Below are positions 22,061-30,957 of a stretch of DNA of 40,577 nt, in pieces. The notes under the pieces are model-generated. The model searched no databases. It was given only the letters and a program-made list of their open reading frames with translations, and was not told where the DNA came from. Source of the DNA: a virus. Both the position numbers and the translations under genes were made by a program. Location of the stretch: the IMG/VR virus record IMGVR_UViG_3300044628_001004, positions 1 to 40,577 of that record. One strand, 5' to 3'. The first letter of the stretch is position 1, and every line of letters starts with the position of its first letter.

Positions 22061-22602
22061 GCCTAAAGAAAAACCCGCACAGTCCCAAGAAGAGCTACCA
22101 GCCGCAGAAGCTGATCAATGCAGTCGCTCAGGCGACGATTGAGACCAAGGGGATCGGCATCGCCAAACACGGCCTGCTTAAAGAGGTTAGCCGGGACGAC
22201 CGGCTGATGCTGCAGCGGGTGGTCGGGATGAGCGTCGAGGAGTTTAACCAGCGGCTGATGGGCAAGCTCGACTGCTTGGCTGACAAGATCCTCGACCGAA
22301 TGCTGGATACGGTGGATGAAACCCCGCTTAACAACCTGGGGTTCAACCTGTCCGTGGCGATGGACAAGCGTCAGCGGATGGCCGGGGCGGCTGCGGTGGG
22401 CAACGCCAACGTCAATATCCAGGTCAACAACTACGGTGGGATGAGCAAGGAGGAGATCCTTGCCAAGCTGACGGGCAAATTCGCCACCGCAGACGTCACC
22501 CAGCCTGCTCCCGTGGAGGCCGAGGTGGTCCCGCCACCTGAGCCTAAGCCCACCCGCCAGCAGATGATGGCGGATGCGCTGAAGGGGGATGACGCAGCCT
22601 AA
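22057..22602 (+). CDS. Possible small terminase subunit or DNA-binding protein
   Basis: The ATG overlaps the previous stop (ATGA) and gives 181 residues. The protein has a basic N-terminus, a long helical core (LDCLADKILDRMLDTVDETP, LNNLGFNLSVAMDKRQRM), then VNIQVNNYGGMSKEEILAKL and a Pro-rich tail. The helical core with a conserved N-L-G-F and D-K-R-Q pattern recalls phage HTH/small-terminase-associated proteins. It is separated from terL by an opposite-strand block, so the call is tentative. Its stop overlaps the convergent HTH stop. Confidence 0.45.
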   Translation: MSLKKNPHSPKKSYQPQKLINAVAQATIETKGIGIAKHGLLKEVSRDDRLMLQRVVGMSVEEFNQRLMGKLDCLADKILDRMLDTVDETPLNNLGFNLSVAMDKRQRMAGAAAVGNANVNIQVNNYGGMSKEEILAKLTGKFATADVTQPAPVEAEVVPPPEPKPTRQQMMADALKGDDAA

Positions 22603-22829
22603 GCCTTGGACCGGCTTAGGTAGTAGTGGACCAGATCCCGCTTGATGCCGAGGAGGTCCGAGATCCGCTGCTGAGTCATCCCGTTTTTGTAGAGCTGCTG
22701 CACCCTGACTCTTAGGTGCCCCGCCTCGGCCCGAGACCGCCGGCCATAGGTGGAGGCCAGCTTGTCCCGGATTTTACGCTCCGTCTCCTTGATCTCGTAG
22801 CGGGTGGGGATGCCGATGATGGGACTCAT
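22599..22829 (-). CDS. Helix-turn-helix protein
   Basis: The ATG at 22829 overlaps the methyltransferase stop (ATGA) and gives 76 residues. The C-terminal half is a clear HTH (RVQQLYKNGMTQQRISDLLG followed by IKRDLVHYYLSR), similar to resolvase or sigma-like helices. The N-terminus is charged helix. Probably a regulator or a DNA-recognition subunit; it is last in a - strand trio. Confidence 0.65.
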   Translation of the reverse strand: MSPIIGIPTRYEIKETERKIRDKLASTYGRRSRAEAGHLRVRVQQLYKNGMTQQRISDLLGIKRDLVHYYLSRSKA

Positions 22830-23413
22830 ACCTTCATCAGCCAGAACTGGTGCTGGGTAGAGGGCAGGATGACCGCCTCCCGACGGAAGATGGTGTAGAA
22901 CGCATCAATCGCCAGCCTAGGGTTGTCCAGCGGGTTGGCCTCCTGCCGGGGCCTTTCCGTCCAAGTGTAGTCGTCGAAGGCCAAGTACCCACCCGGCTCC
23001 AGGATTTGCCACGCCAGCACCGCATCGGTCAGCACATCCTTGGCGAGATGGCTGCCATCGATGTAGATGAAGTCGAAGCGGCTGTAATCCTTGCGCTGTA
23101 CATACTCAGCAAGTTTGTAAACCGACTCGTCCGCATCGACCAAAAGCGGGCCGCCCTGCCCGTAGTTGGTGTTGCGGACAAATCGTTCCCAGACGGCCTG
23201 CATTTTAATGCCAAGATGTTCTACGCTGCCTTTCCACGTATCGATGCCGACGATATAATCGAACGCCATATGGTCGAGCAGCCAGCAGGTGGCCTGGCCT
23301 TCATAGCAGCCGATTTCGATGGCCTTCTTAAACTGCGCCTTCCTTGGCAGTAGGTTGTTGACGAAATTGGTCTCCGCCGTCTGCTGGAACCAGTCGTTGG
23401 TGAACTCCCTCAC
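22826..23413 (-). CDS. Class I SAM-dependent methyltransferase
   Basis: The GTG at 23413 (GTGA overlap) gives 195 residues. Motif I is visible (AIEIGCYEGQATCWLLDHM), with DYIVGIDTWKGS carrying the acidic ribose-binding residue, FDFIYIDGSHLAKDV and LEPGGYLAFDDYTW. This is the layout of the Methyltransf_24-type family acting on sugars or small molecules. Next to a glycosyltransferase gene, modification of a surface glycan or of phage glycoprotein is plausible. No DNA-methylation motif is seen. Confidence 0.8.
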   Translation of the reverse strand: MREFTNDWFQQTAETNFVNNLLPRKAQFKKAIEIGCYEGQATCWLLDHMAFDYIVGIDTWKGSVEHLGIKMQAVWERFVRNTNYGQGGPLLVDADESVYKLAEYVQRKDYSRFDFIYIDGSHLAKDVLTDAVLAWQILEPGGYLAFDDYTWTERPRQEANPLDNPRLAIDAFYTIFRREAVILPSTQHQFWLMKV

Positions 23414-24276
23414 TTGGCTGCCTCCTTCTGCGCCAGCATTTCAGCCTTAATGGCCTTGATTTCGTCCTTCCGCCACGGCTCAGACAGCATTTCTAGGAGC
23501 TGCGGGGTTTCGATGGGCAGGGCCACCTTGCCCGAGTGGGCCATAATGAGTTTTGTATCGACGTGGATATCGATGCCGGCCTTTTGCACGAGGTCGCAGA
23601 ACCAGTAGTCCTCCGAGACGAACACGTTGGGCTCATCGTACTTGAGGTCCACCAGTCGTTTGATGCGCTCGACCATAATGTCATTGTTTTTGGCCGGCTC
23701 ACCGAGTGTCTCACGGATAGTTTCCAGCCGGCGTTCCGGCGTGCCCGGCCCCTGCAGCCCCATCGGGAAGAACTCGTGCAGCGGATGCGGCGGGTGATTG
23801 GGGTCCACCAAGATCCCCCGGCGCCAGGAGTTCAGCTCCGCGATGCGCTTAAACACGCTCATCTTCATCTTGGAAAAGCCTAGGGCCGACCGGGACACCT
23901 TTTGCAGCCCTTCCTCGTTGGCGTGCTCACCGGGAATCAGGTGCATATGCCAGTGCGTCTTGAGCGAGCGGGTGGCGTAGATAGCGCAAACGATGTCGAC
24001 GTCGTGCTTGAGCAGCCGCAGCAACGCTCCGGCCGTGACGTCCTCGCCGTGCTGCTCAGCCAACACGTCCTTGTCCCACCAGACTAGCTCGTCGAACTTG
24101 TGCTCAAAGGCGTAGGCCACGAGTTCGTTCCGCGCCTGCTGCACTGCCGGCCCCTCCAAGAGGCACCAGTCCAGTTTGACGTCAGGAATCTTGGCGGCAG
24201 CCAGTTGCAGGCTGGTCTTGAAGTAGCTGCGGGGAATGTCGCCCTTTAGCGGCGTGGCAATGAGGATGCGTTTCAT
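23410..24276 (-). CDS. Glycosyltransferase (GT-A-like)
   Basis: I choose the ATG at 24276 (MKRILIATPLKGDIP) because it matches the usual family start; an upstream ATG at 24333 would add 19 residues. The 288-residue protein has AVQQARNELVAYAFEH, DELVWWDKDV with a D-x-D-like metal site, DIVCAIYATRS and later SEDYWFCDLVQKAG, the acceptor-side E-D motif of many GT-A enzymes. The donor sugar is unknown. With the methyltransferase it forms a small surface- or DNA-modification unit. Confidence 0.7.
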   Translation of the reverse strand: MKRILIATPLKGDIPRSYFKTSLQLAAAKIPDVKLDWCLLEGPAVQQARNELVAYAFEHKFDELVWWDKDVLAEQHGEDVTAGALLRLLKHDVDIVCAIYATRSLKTHWHMHLIPGEHANEEGLQKVSRSALGFSKMKMSVFKRIAELNSWRRGILVDPNHPPHPLHEFFPMGLQGPGTPERRLETIRETLGEPAKNNDIMVERIKRLVDLKYDEPNVFVSEDYWFCDLVQKAGIDIHVDTKLIMAHSGKVALPIETPQLLEMLSEPWRKDEIKAIKAEMLAQKEAAK

Positions 24277-24368
24277 AGAGGAAACCGCACGGTGGTCCAC
24301 GGACGCAGTGCCGGAAACGTCAAAGTCAGGCATTTCTATGGATATTAGCGCATCTTATAAGGTTTATG

Positions 24369-24408
24369 GCCGGTTTTAGTCACTTGCTTCAGTCCCTGCC
24401 GGTTTTAG
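24369..24408. promoter_or_regulatory. Pair of GCCGGTTTTAG direct repeats in a divergent gap
   Basis: Identical 11-base words lie at 24369-24379 and 24398-24408, spaced by 29 bases start to start, between the divergent glycosyltransferase and terminase-side genes. The second ends three bases before the ATG at 24412. They may be operator or promoter elements for the packaging/capsid operon. Confidence 0.45.
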
Positions 24409-24411
24409 CAG

Positions 24412-24615
24412 ATGGAAATGGTAACCAAACGCTGCGTGGATGAGTGGCTCATTGAGCCCGACATCGAAGGAGCGCGGGAATACGCCCGTTTGTCCATCAT
24501 CGCCGAGCCCGCCGGCCTAAACGTGGACGGCCAAGGCATTATCCCGTGGGAACAACTCCTTTCCGCCCGTCAGTCTTACGCCGTAAACCTTAAAAAGCGC
24601 AATGCCACTCGGTGA
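24412..24615 (+). CDS. Small protein preceding terL
   Basis: The ATG at 24412 gives 67 residues: KRCVDEWLIEPDIEGAREYA, then a short beta segment (LNVDGQGIIPWEQLL) and a basic end. It overlaps the terL start by 14 bases, consistent with translational coupling. It is shorter than usual small terminases. Unknown role in packaging is likely from position only. Confidence 0.5.
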   Translation: MEMVTKRCVDEWLIEPDIEGAREYARLSIIAEPAGLNVDGQGIIPWEQLLSARQSYAVNLKKRNATR

Positions 24616-26242
24616 CGTACACTTTGCGGATGATTTTACGCCCACTTTTGGCATCCCGTGGGTGCCGATCCCGGAGCGGGACGACTTGGCCGCCTGGCCG
24701 CAGGACAAGCTGATCGAATACCTCGCTTTCCGGGAGGAGCGAAACAAACAGGCGTTGGATAACCCCGTGGGTGCCGGTTGGACCCTGCCGATGTGGCAGG
24801 AAGTGATGGCAAACTGGGGCAAGTACCAGAACCACATCATCTTAGGTGGCAATCGATCGTCAAAATCGATTTTTGCCAGCCGGTTATGCGTGTGGGCTTG
24901 CGGCAGCATCCCCTCTGCCGAGGTCCGGGCCTATCACGTCAACGAAGACCGGAGCATCGAGGATCAACAGCGGATGATCTATGATGCCCTGCCCATCGGC
25001 ATCCGCCGGCTGCCCACCAAGAAGGGCCTAAACCACTCCGTCCAGTACACTCAGAAGAACGGGTTTACCGACAACATCTGCATTCTGCCCCCGCTGTCCG
25101 GGGCCGTGCGCGGTGGGTCGATCAAGTTCAGTAACTACCGTGCTTACGCCAACGACGCTCAGATTGCCGAGGGCTACAAGGCCCACCTGATTTGGTGCGA
25201 CGAAGAATGCCCGCAGAAGATGTGGGAGACGCTGCAATACCGAACGAGCGATTTCCACGGACGCATCCTGCTGACGTTTACCACCCTAACGGGCTGGACG
25301 CCGCTGGTGCAGGACATCCTAGGCAAGACGAAGACCCTGAAAAAGCGGTTTGCCCCGCTGGTGGGCAAAGAACTGCCCATTATGCAGGAGTCGCTGTCCC
25401 GACCCAACACGGCAATCTACTACTTCTGGACGGAGGACAACGCCTTCCTTGATACGTCCGACTTCACCAAAAAGCTGCTGGGCCGCCCCCGCGATGAAGT
25501 GCTGGCCCGGGCGTATGGCATCCCCACCAAGTCCATCACTTCAGTGTTTCCAGGATTCAACAAGGAGGTTAACGTCATCCCATATGAAACCCTACCTTTC
25601 GTCCGTGACCCAAGCTATCCGGTCACTCGGTATATGGCTTTGGACCCTGCTGGATCGAAGAACTGGTTTATGCTCTGGGTCGCCATCGACGCCGCCGGCA
25701 CCTGGTGGGTCTACCGCGAGTGGCCCGACTATGACGACTGGGCACTGCCCGGCAGCGGAGCCGAAGGCAAACCCGGTCCCGCGCAGAAAGGCTCCAAGAA
25801 AGGCATCCGTGACTACGTCGAGCTTATCGAGCAATGTGAGGACGGTGAAACGATTCAAGAAAGGCTCATTGACCCGCGCCTCGGTGCGGCGGAAAGGCAG
25901 TCCGCCGAAGGGGCAACCACCATCATCTCCGAGCTGGACGACGTGGGAATGACGTTCATCCCCGCCCCCGGCGTGGAGATTGAGAACGGCCTGCAGCTCA
26001 TTAATGGCCTCCTGTCCTACGATGAGAGTAAGCCCATTACCGCCCTTAACGGCCCCCGGCTCTACATCTCTGACCGCTGCCAGAACCTGATTTACTCAAT
26101 GGGTGAGTATACAGCCAAGGGCGGCAAGGAAGAGGCGACCAAAGATCCAGTGGATTGCCTGCGTTATCTGCTCGTCGCCAACTGCGAGTTTATGGACCCG
26201 CAGGCAATGCAGCAAACCGACAACCGGACGTGGAGCTATTAA
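24602..26242 (+). CDS. terL: Terminase large subunit
   Basis: The 546-residue protein contains the ATPase Walker A as GGNRSSKS (about 82-89), Walker B as HLIWCDEE (about 194-201), and a coupling-type ILLTFTTLTGW segment. The nuclease part begins MALDPAGSKNWFML with its first acidic residue, followed by a longer C-terminal RNase-H-like domain including RLIDPRLG and a D-P-V-D-C-L-R-Y near the end. It drives packaging into the prohead through the portal encoded next. Family length and motif order are normal for phages that package by this motor. Confidence 0.93.
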   Translation: MPLGDVHFADDFTPTFGIPWVPIPERDDLAAWPQDKLIEYLAFREERNKQALDNPVGAGWTLPMWQEVMANWGKYQNHIILGGNRSSKSIFASRLCVWACGSIPSAEVRAYHVNEDRSIEDQQRMIYDALPIGIRRLPTKKGLNHSVQYTQKNGFTDNICILPPLSGAVRGGSIKFSNYRAYANDAQIAEGYKAHLIWCDEECPQKMWETLQYRTSDFHGRILLTFTTLTGWTPLVQDILGKTKTLKKRFAPLVGKELPIMQESLSRPNTAIYYFWTEDNAFLDTSDFTKKLLGRPRDEVLARAYGIPTKSITSVFPGFNKEVNVIPYETLPFVRDPSYPVTRYMALDPAGSKNWFMLWVAIDAAGTWWVYREWPDYDDWALPGSGAEGKPGPAQKGSKKGIRDYVELIEQCEDGETIQERLIDPRLGAAERQSAEGATTIISELDDVGMTFIPAPGVEIENGLQLINGLLSYDESKPITALNGPRLYISDRCQNLIYSMGEYTAKGGKEEATKDPVDCLRYLLVANCEFMDPQAMQQTDNRTWSY

Positions 26243-26280
26243 CTTGCCTTGGAAGGGGCTTACGCATAGCGCCCTAAGCA

Positions 26281-28443
26281 ATGAGTTCCATCGACTCCCT
26301 CCAGACTTCCGTCCCCAACGATCCGAGTCTGCAACTGGCCCCGTCCGGCGACAACGCTCCTGATTTTAACCTGATCTGCAAGGCTTTTGAGGACTGCGTT
26401 GCCGACAACCAGCCCTACGTCGATCAGTGCCGCGTCAACTACCAGACCCGGTACGCCATCTGGAACGGCCAGTCAGCGGACGGGAAGAAGCATTCCCGCG
26501 AGGGCAGCAAGACGAGCCCCACGCCTTGGGACGGCGCGTCCGATCTGCGCGTCTTCCTCGTTGATAACATCATCAACAAAAAGGTGGCGATGGAGTGTAT
26601 GGCTTTCCAGCGGGCCAACCTCTCAGCGGTGCCGGTTGGCACCAACGATATGGAGCGGTCCAACCTCGTGACCAACTTTATGCGCTGGCTGATCCAGACG
26701 CAGATTCCAGAGGTGCATCGGGAGGTGGAGATTGCCGCCAACTATATGAACGAGAAGGGACTGGCCGTGATGGGTCAGTTCTGGGAGAAGCGCCGGGAGA
26801 AGGTGCTGGTCAATGTCCGGCTGGAGGATCTCCAGCTCCAGTTCCCGCAGATCGACATTGTTGCCCTGATCGAGGACAAGGCCGCCGAGGAGGACTTGAA
26901 GTCCATCTTTGAGGAGCAGTACGGTTGCAGCCGGGCCAAGGCGACCAAGATGCTCAAGGAATTGCGGAAGACTGCAGAGACCACGGTGCCAGTGGAGGGG
27001 CCGGAGCGGTCCTACCCCGTCCTGCGGGCGTTCAACCTAGATGAAAACCTGTTCATCCCGTCGTTCTCGCTGGATCTGGAGCGGGTGCCTGGCATCTACC
27101 GGGTAGAGTATTTTACCGCCGAGCAGCTCCGGCAGTTGGTGCGCGATGACGGCTGGGACAAGGACTGGGTGGAAAAGGCGATTGAGACGCAGCGTGGCCG
27201 GCTGATCACCATCAGCCCCTCCGAGTACACGCAACCCATCAGCCGTTCGTTCGTCTACACGCAGCAGCGGTTCACGGACAAGATTGGCATCGTCTACGCC
27301 TATCAGCGTTTGTCCGACGAGGATGGTGTGCCGGGCATCTACTGCACGGTCTTCAACCCGCAGATGCCGCCGGACGACAAACAATCGGGCTTCGCCAAGC
27401 ACGGCCTTCTCGGTTACGCCCACGGCGAGTATCCGTTTGTCCTCTATCGCCGCGAGTACTTGAGCCGCAAGCTGCACGACAGCCGGGGCGTCCCCGAGCC
27501 GGGCAAGCCGTGGCAGGATCAGATCAAGGCGCACAAGGACAGTCGCATCGACGCCGCGTCCCTCGCCATCCTTCCGCCCATCTGCTACCCGCAGGGCCGC
27601 CCGCCGGGCCGCTGGGGTCCAGGTGCGCTTATCTCCGAGCGCCGGCCGAACGAGTATCACTACGCCGACCGGCCGATTCCGGATATGAACACGGAGAACT
27701 CCGAGTCGCTCTTGGAGTCCTCGTTTAAGGAGTACAACGGCTTTGCCGCGCAGAAGGGCGATCCTTCCGTTGACCCGATCTACAATCAATGGGAGATCAA
27801 CAAGTTCCTGACCTGCCTGTCCAAGAGCTTCCGCCAGATCTGGAAGCTCTATAAGCAGTACGGCAAGGAGCAGGTCGTTTTCCGCGTGATGGGCGTCAAG
27901 GACGCGGACACGATGATGTTTGAGAAAGGTGACGTGAACGAGGAGTTCGACTTCTACCTCTCGTGGGACGTCCAGAGCACCGACTTCAAGTCGATGGCGG
28001 AAAAGTGGACGGCCATTATCCAAGGCGCCCAGTCGCTCGACCGCGATGGCGTCTGCGACTGGTCGGCGCTCTTCCAAGCGTTTGTCTCCTCCATCGATCC
28101 CAACATTGCCGAGCGCATCATCCGCCCGGTCAAGGCGGGCCAGCAGCAGGTGGTCAACGACGAGCAGCAGGATCTGGCGCAGATCTTTGCCGGCATCCCG
28201 AAGAACATCCGCATTGGCACGCCGCCGCAGCTCGGCCTGCAGGTCATCCAGCAGTACCTGCAGCAGCCGGACGTCCAGCAGCGGTACTCGCAGGACCAAG
28301 CGTTCCGCGAACGCATCGACGCCCGCGCCAAGCAGTACCAGTTCCAAGAGCAGCAACAGCAGAACGCCACCATTGGTCGTCTAGGCGCCCAGATGCCTGG
28401 CCCGATGCCGGCTACCACCTCACCTCGCAATGTCTCCTCGTAA
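26281..28443 (+). CDS. Portal protein
   Basis: The 720-residue protein follows terL after 38 bases. Recognisable segments include TSPTPWDGASDLRVFLVDN, NLVTNFMRWLIQTQIPE, GEYPFVLYRREYLSRKL and an Ala/Gln-rich helical C-terminus with QQYLQQPDVQQRYSQDQ. These fit the large portal (head-tail connector) of podoviruses. It forms the dodecameric DNA channel and nucleates head assembly. The 3' end overlaps the next small gene by 14 bases. Confidence 0.88.
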   Translation: MSSIDSLQTSVPNDPSLQLAPSGDNAPDFNLICKAFEDCVADNQPYVDQCRVNYQTRYAIWNGQSADGKKHSREGSKTSPTPWDGASDLRVFLVDNIINKKVAMECMAFQRANLSAVPVGTNDMERSNLVTNFMRWLIQTQIPEVHREVEIAANYMNEKGLAVMGQFWEKRREKVLVNVRLEDLQLQFPQIDIVALIEDKAAEEDLKSIFEEQYGCSRAKATKMLKELRKTAETTVPVEGPERSYPVLRAFNLDENLFIPSFSLDLERVPGIYRVEYFTAEQLRQLVRDDGWDKDWVEKAIETQRGRLITISPSEYTQPISRSFVYTQQRFTDKIGIVYAYQRLSDEDGVPGIYCTVFNPQMPPDDKQSGFAKHGLLGYAHGEYPFVLYRREYLSRKLHDSRGVPEPGKPWQDQIKAHKDSRIDAASLAILPPICYPQGRPPGRWGPGALISERRPNEYHYADRPIPDMNTENSESLLESSFKEYNGFAAQKGDPSVDPIYNQWEINKFLTCLSKSFRQIWKLYKQYGKEQVVFRVMGVKDADTMMFEKGDVNEEFDFYLSWDVQSTDFKSMAEKWTAIIQGAQSLDRDGVCDWSALFQAFVSSIDPNIAERIIRPVKAGQQQVVNDEQQDLAQIFAGIPKNIRIGTPPQLGLQVIQQYLQQPDVQQRYSQDQAFRERIDARAKQYQFQEQQQQNATIGRLGAQMPGPMPATTSPRNVSS

Positions 28444-28717
28444 ACGCAACCTCCTCACCGCCCGCGAACGGGTCGAACTGCTCCAGGTCGCCTTGGTGCG
28501 CCTCGCACCCACCGAGGCGTTCCAGGAGTTTATCGACCACTTGCGAGAGATCCAGCGCAACACGCTGCTGGATCTGATGAACGATGTGACCGTGGCTGAT
28601 GAGAAATTAACCGCTGCGGCGGTGGGCGAACTGCGGGCCTATGAGGCTATCATCAACCTGTTTGATGACTATGTAGCCACGCAGGTGCAGCAGGCAGTAG
28701 GAGATGATCAGGGATAA
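28430..28717 (+). CDS. Small helical protein after portal
   Basis: The 95-residue frame starts at ATG inside the portal gene's end. It is fully helical (ARERVELLQVALVRLAPTEA, EFIDHLREIQRNTLLDLMND), with no known motif. Genes in this slot are often head or scaffold accessory proteins. Coupling to the portal and a normal codon pattern support it. Confidence 0.55.
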   Translation: MSPRKRNLLTARERVELLQVALVRLAPTEAFQEFIDHLREIQRNTLLDLMNDVTVADEKLTAAAVGELRAYEAIINLFDDYVATQVQQAVGDDQG

Positions 28718-28723
28718 GATAGC

Positions 28724-28762
28724 CTAATACCGCTTGACATAGGGTCGGGTTATAATCACGGC
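28724..28762 (+). promoter_or_regulatory. Candidate promoter upstream of scaffold and capsid genes
   Basis: The stretch contains TTGACA (28734 region) and TATAAT (28750 region) separated by only 11 bases, too short for a normal sigma-70 promoter. Alternatively, TAATAC...ATAGGG over 20 bases matches a T7-type promoter at 14 of 20 positions, but no phage RNA polymerase gene is visible. The long leader of the scaffold gene makes a promoter here likely; its type is unresolved. Confidence 0.4.
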
Positions 28763-28814
28763 TGATGGCACTGGGCACCCGCCCTGTCCCGCCCTTGGGG
28801 GCTTTAAACCCACG

Positions 28815-29921
28815 ATGTCTAACGATACAGTCCCAGCCACTTCGCAGCCAGTTGAAGCGCCCCCGGCGCCCGAGACGAAAAGCGATGCACCAAACAGCAA
28901 TCTGAGTGTAGCTCAGGCCGCGCAACGTCTGCTTAATATGCAGGCGGAAAACGCACAAGCCCAAGCTAAACTAGCGGAACAGGTTGCACAGCCCGACAAG
29001 GCTGAAGAACCCGCATCCACAGAAGCGGCACCCGCCGAGTCTGTCGAATCCGAGGCCCCCGAGCCCGAGGCGCAAGCCACGGAACCGGAAGCCGAAGAGG
29101 ACTCAGTTCCTTCTCAGATCTCGCCAGAGATTCAGAAGAATATCAACAAGCGCATCGGCAAGGAAGTCGCGAAGCGCAAGGCCGTTGAGGCCCAGTTGAA
29201 TGAACTCAAGCTGGAGATGGCTCGGCAGTCGCAGCAACAGCAGCAGGCGCAACCTGCTCCGGTGCCGATTGCCCCCCTGCCGCAAGGCACGGTGCCACTC
29301 GCCCAGATTGAGGACTACAACGGTCTCCAGTCCTTAGCCCAACAGGCCAAGGAAGCCAAGCGGTTCGCGCAGCAGCAGCTCGCCAAGACCAACTTTGAGC
29401 CCATTCAGCTTGAAGGACAGTTATTGGATCGGGAGGCGCTGAACACCATCATCATCAACGCTGAAAAGACGTTGGAGGATGATATCCCTGCCAGGACGCA
29501 GTTTCTGCAGCAACGCGGTCAAGCTCAACAACTTGCTTACGAGAAGTTCCCCTTCTTGAAGGACAAGTCCACTCCCGAGTACGTCGCGGCCCAGCAGGCT
29601 TACCTGCAAATGCCGTGGCTAAAGAACCTTCCCAATGCGGAATGGATCATCGGGGTGCAGATTGAGGGGCTCAAAGCGTTGCAGGCCAAGGAGAAGGGTA
29701 AAGCCAAGCCGACAAAGCCTGGCGTCATCCCCTCCAGCAAGCCGCCCAGCAGTCAAACCGTTGCCACTTCTGGAAGTTCCGAAAGCCGCGTTCCGTCTTC
29801 CACGAAGTCGGCGACGCAGGTTGAGGCTCTCCGGCAGCATCTGTCCAAGAAGGGTGGAGTCACGACAAACGAAGCAGTCCAATTCCTCCTGGCCCGAGAA
29901 GCGGCCAAACAAACTCGTTAA
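28815..29921 (+). CDS. Scaffold-like protein
   Basis: The 368-residue protein is acidic and helical at the N-terminus (Ala/Gln/Glu-rich, with PEPEAQATEPEAEEDSVPS), followed by RISPEIQK-like NINKRIGKEVAKRKAVEAQL coiled coil, a Gln-rich stretch, and a basic Ser/Lys-rich C-terminus. Such proteins are typical scaffolds encoded just before the capsid gene and lost from the mature head. Length and position fit. No protease motif is visible. Confidence 0.75.
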   Translation: MSNDTVPATSQPVEAPPAPETKSDAPNSNLSVAQAAQRLLNMQAENAQAQAKLAEQVAQPDKAEEPASTEAAPAESVESEAPEPEAQATEPEAEEDSVPSQISPEIQKNINKRIGKEVAKRKAVEAQLNELKLEMARQSQQQQQAQPAPVPIAPLPQGTVPLAQIEDYNGLQSLAQQAKEAKRFAQQQLAKTNFEPIQLEGQLLDREALNTIIINAEKTLEDDIPARTQFLQQRGQAQQLAYEKFPFLKDKSTPEYVAAQQAYLQMPWLKNLPNAEWIIGVQIEGLKALQAKEKGKAKPTKPGVIPSSKPPSSQTVATSGSSESRVPSSTKSATQVEALRQHLSKKGGVTTNEAVQFLLAREAAKQTR

Positions 29922-29931
29922 ACATTAGTTT

Positions 29932-30933
29932 ATGGCTCTTAGCACTACTTACAACGTCGCGGGTGATCGTGAAGATCTCACCGACTTCCTTACCATCCTC
30001 GCCCCCGAGGATACCCCGAAGGTTTCCACCTTCGCGAAGACCAAGCGGATGACCAACGCCTATCAGGAGTGGCAGGTTGACTCCCTTTCGCCCGTCAGCT
30101 TTGGCGGCGTGCTGGAAGGTCAGGATGTCCTCGCCTTCTCCAATCAGGCCGTCAACCGCGCCCGTATCGGCAATTACGTCCAGCAGTTCCGCGAGCAGTG
30201 GATGGTTTCCCGCTTGCAGGAGGCTTCGGATGTGGCCGGTGTCGCCAGCGAGGTCGCGAACGCCAAGATGAAGGCGATGCGCGAACTGAAGCGGTCCATC
30301 GAGGCTTGCATCGGTTCCGACAATGATCGCCAGCAGGAGGCGCCCCCGGCCCCCTACAAGCTGCGCGCTCTCGGCAAGTGGATCAGCGCCACCCCTGGCA
30401 CTGATGTTCCTGCCGCGTTCCGCACTCCGGCGGGCAACATTGATGCGACCGCCACTGGCTCCCTCGGTGAGTCCGCGTTTAACGACGTGTTCCAGTCGAT
30501 CTTCCAGCAGGTTGGTGGTCGCCGGTCCTACACCCTGTTCGCCGGCCCGAATCTGAAGCGGGCGATCAGCAAGTTCCAGCGCCAGGAAGGCGCGTCTGGC
30601 ACCACGAAGACCTATCAGGTCACGCAGGATGCCTCCTCGCACAAGATCGACCTAGACGTTACGGTCTATGTCGGTGACTTCCACACCGTGACGGTCGTTC
30701 CCGACCTGTTCAACGGTATCGCGGACGGCGCTGATCCCTCGACCACCACCAACCAGCAGAAGGCCCGTGGCTACGTCATTGACCCCGAGCTGGTCGGTAT
30801 CGGCTATATGCTGGGTATCGAGTCGAACGAGCTGCCGGACCTCGGCGGTGGTCGTCGCGGGTTCATCCTCGCGGCCCTCACCCTCCTGGTGAAGAACCCC
30901 CTCGGTCTCGGCAAGTTTGCCGGCACCAGCTAA
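29932..30933 (+). CDS. Major capsid protein, SU10/DUF5309 type
   Basis: The 333-residue product begins STTYNVAGDREDLTDFLTIL, APEDTPKVSTFAKT, then NAYQEWQVDSLSPV, which match the start of the SU10/DUF5309 capsid family. It continues RARIGNYVQQFREQWMVSRL and, later, YTLFAGPNLKRAISKFQRQE, RGYVIDPELVGIGYML. The fold is HK97-like. It should form the head. It has no Shine-Dalgarno, only TTT before the ATG, which is notable for a highly expressed gene. Confidence 0.88.
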   Translation: MALSTTYNVAGDREDLTDFLTILAPEDTPKVSTFAKTKRMTNAYQEWQVDSLSPVSFGGVLEGQDVLAFSNQAVNRARIGNYVQQFREQWMVSRLQEASDVAGVASEVANAKMKAMRELKRSIEACIGSDNDRQQEAPPAPYKLRALGKWISATPGTDVPAAFRTPAGNIDATATGSLGESAFNDVFQSIFQQVGGRRSYTLFAGPNLKRAISKFQRQEGASGTTKTYQVTQDASSHKIDLDVTVYVGDFHTVTVVPDLFNGIADGADPSTTTNQQKARGYVIDPELVGIGYMLGIESNELPDLGGGRRGFILAALTLLVKNPLGLGKFAGTS

Positions 30934-30957
30934 CCCTCAACCTAGGAGGAAATCACA

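Noticed and set aside
27037-28356. Long - strand frame of 439 codons opposite the portal gene
   Set aside because: It is an antisense shadow of the strongly supported portal gene, with Leu/Val/Asp-skewed residues and no motif.
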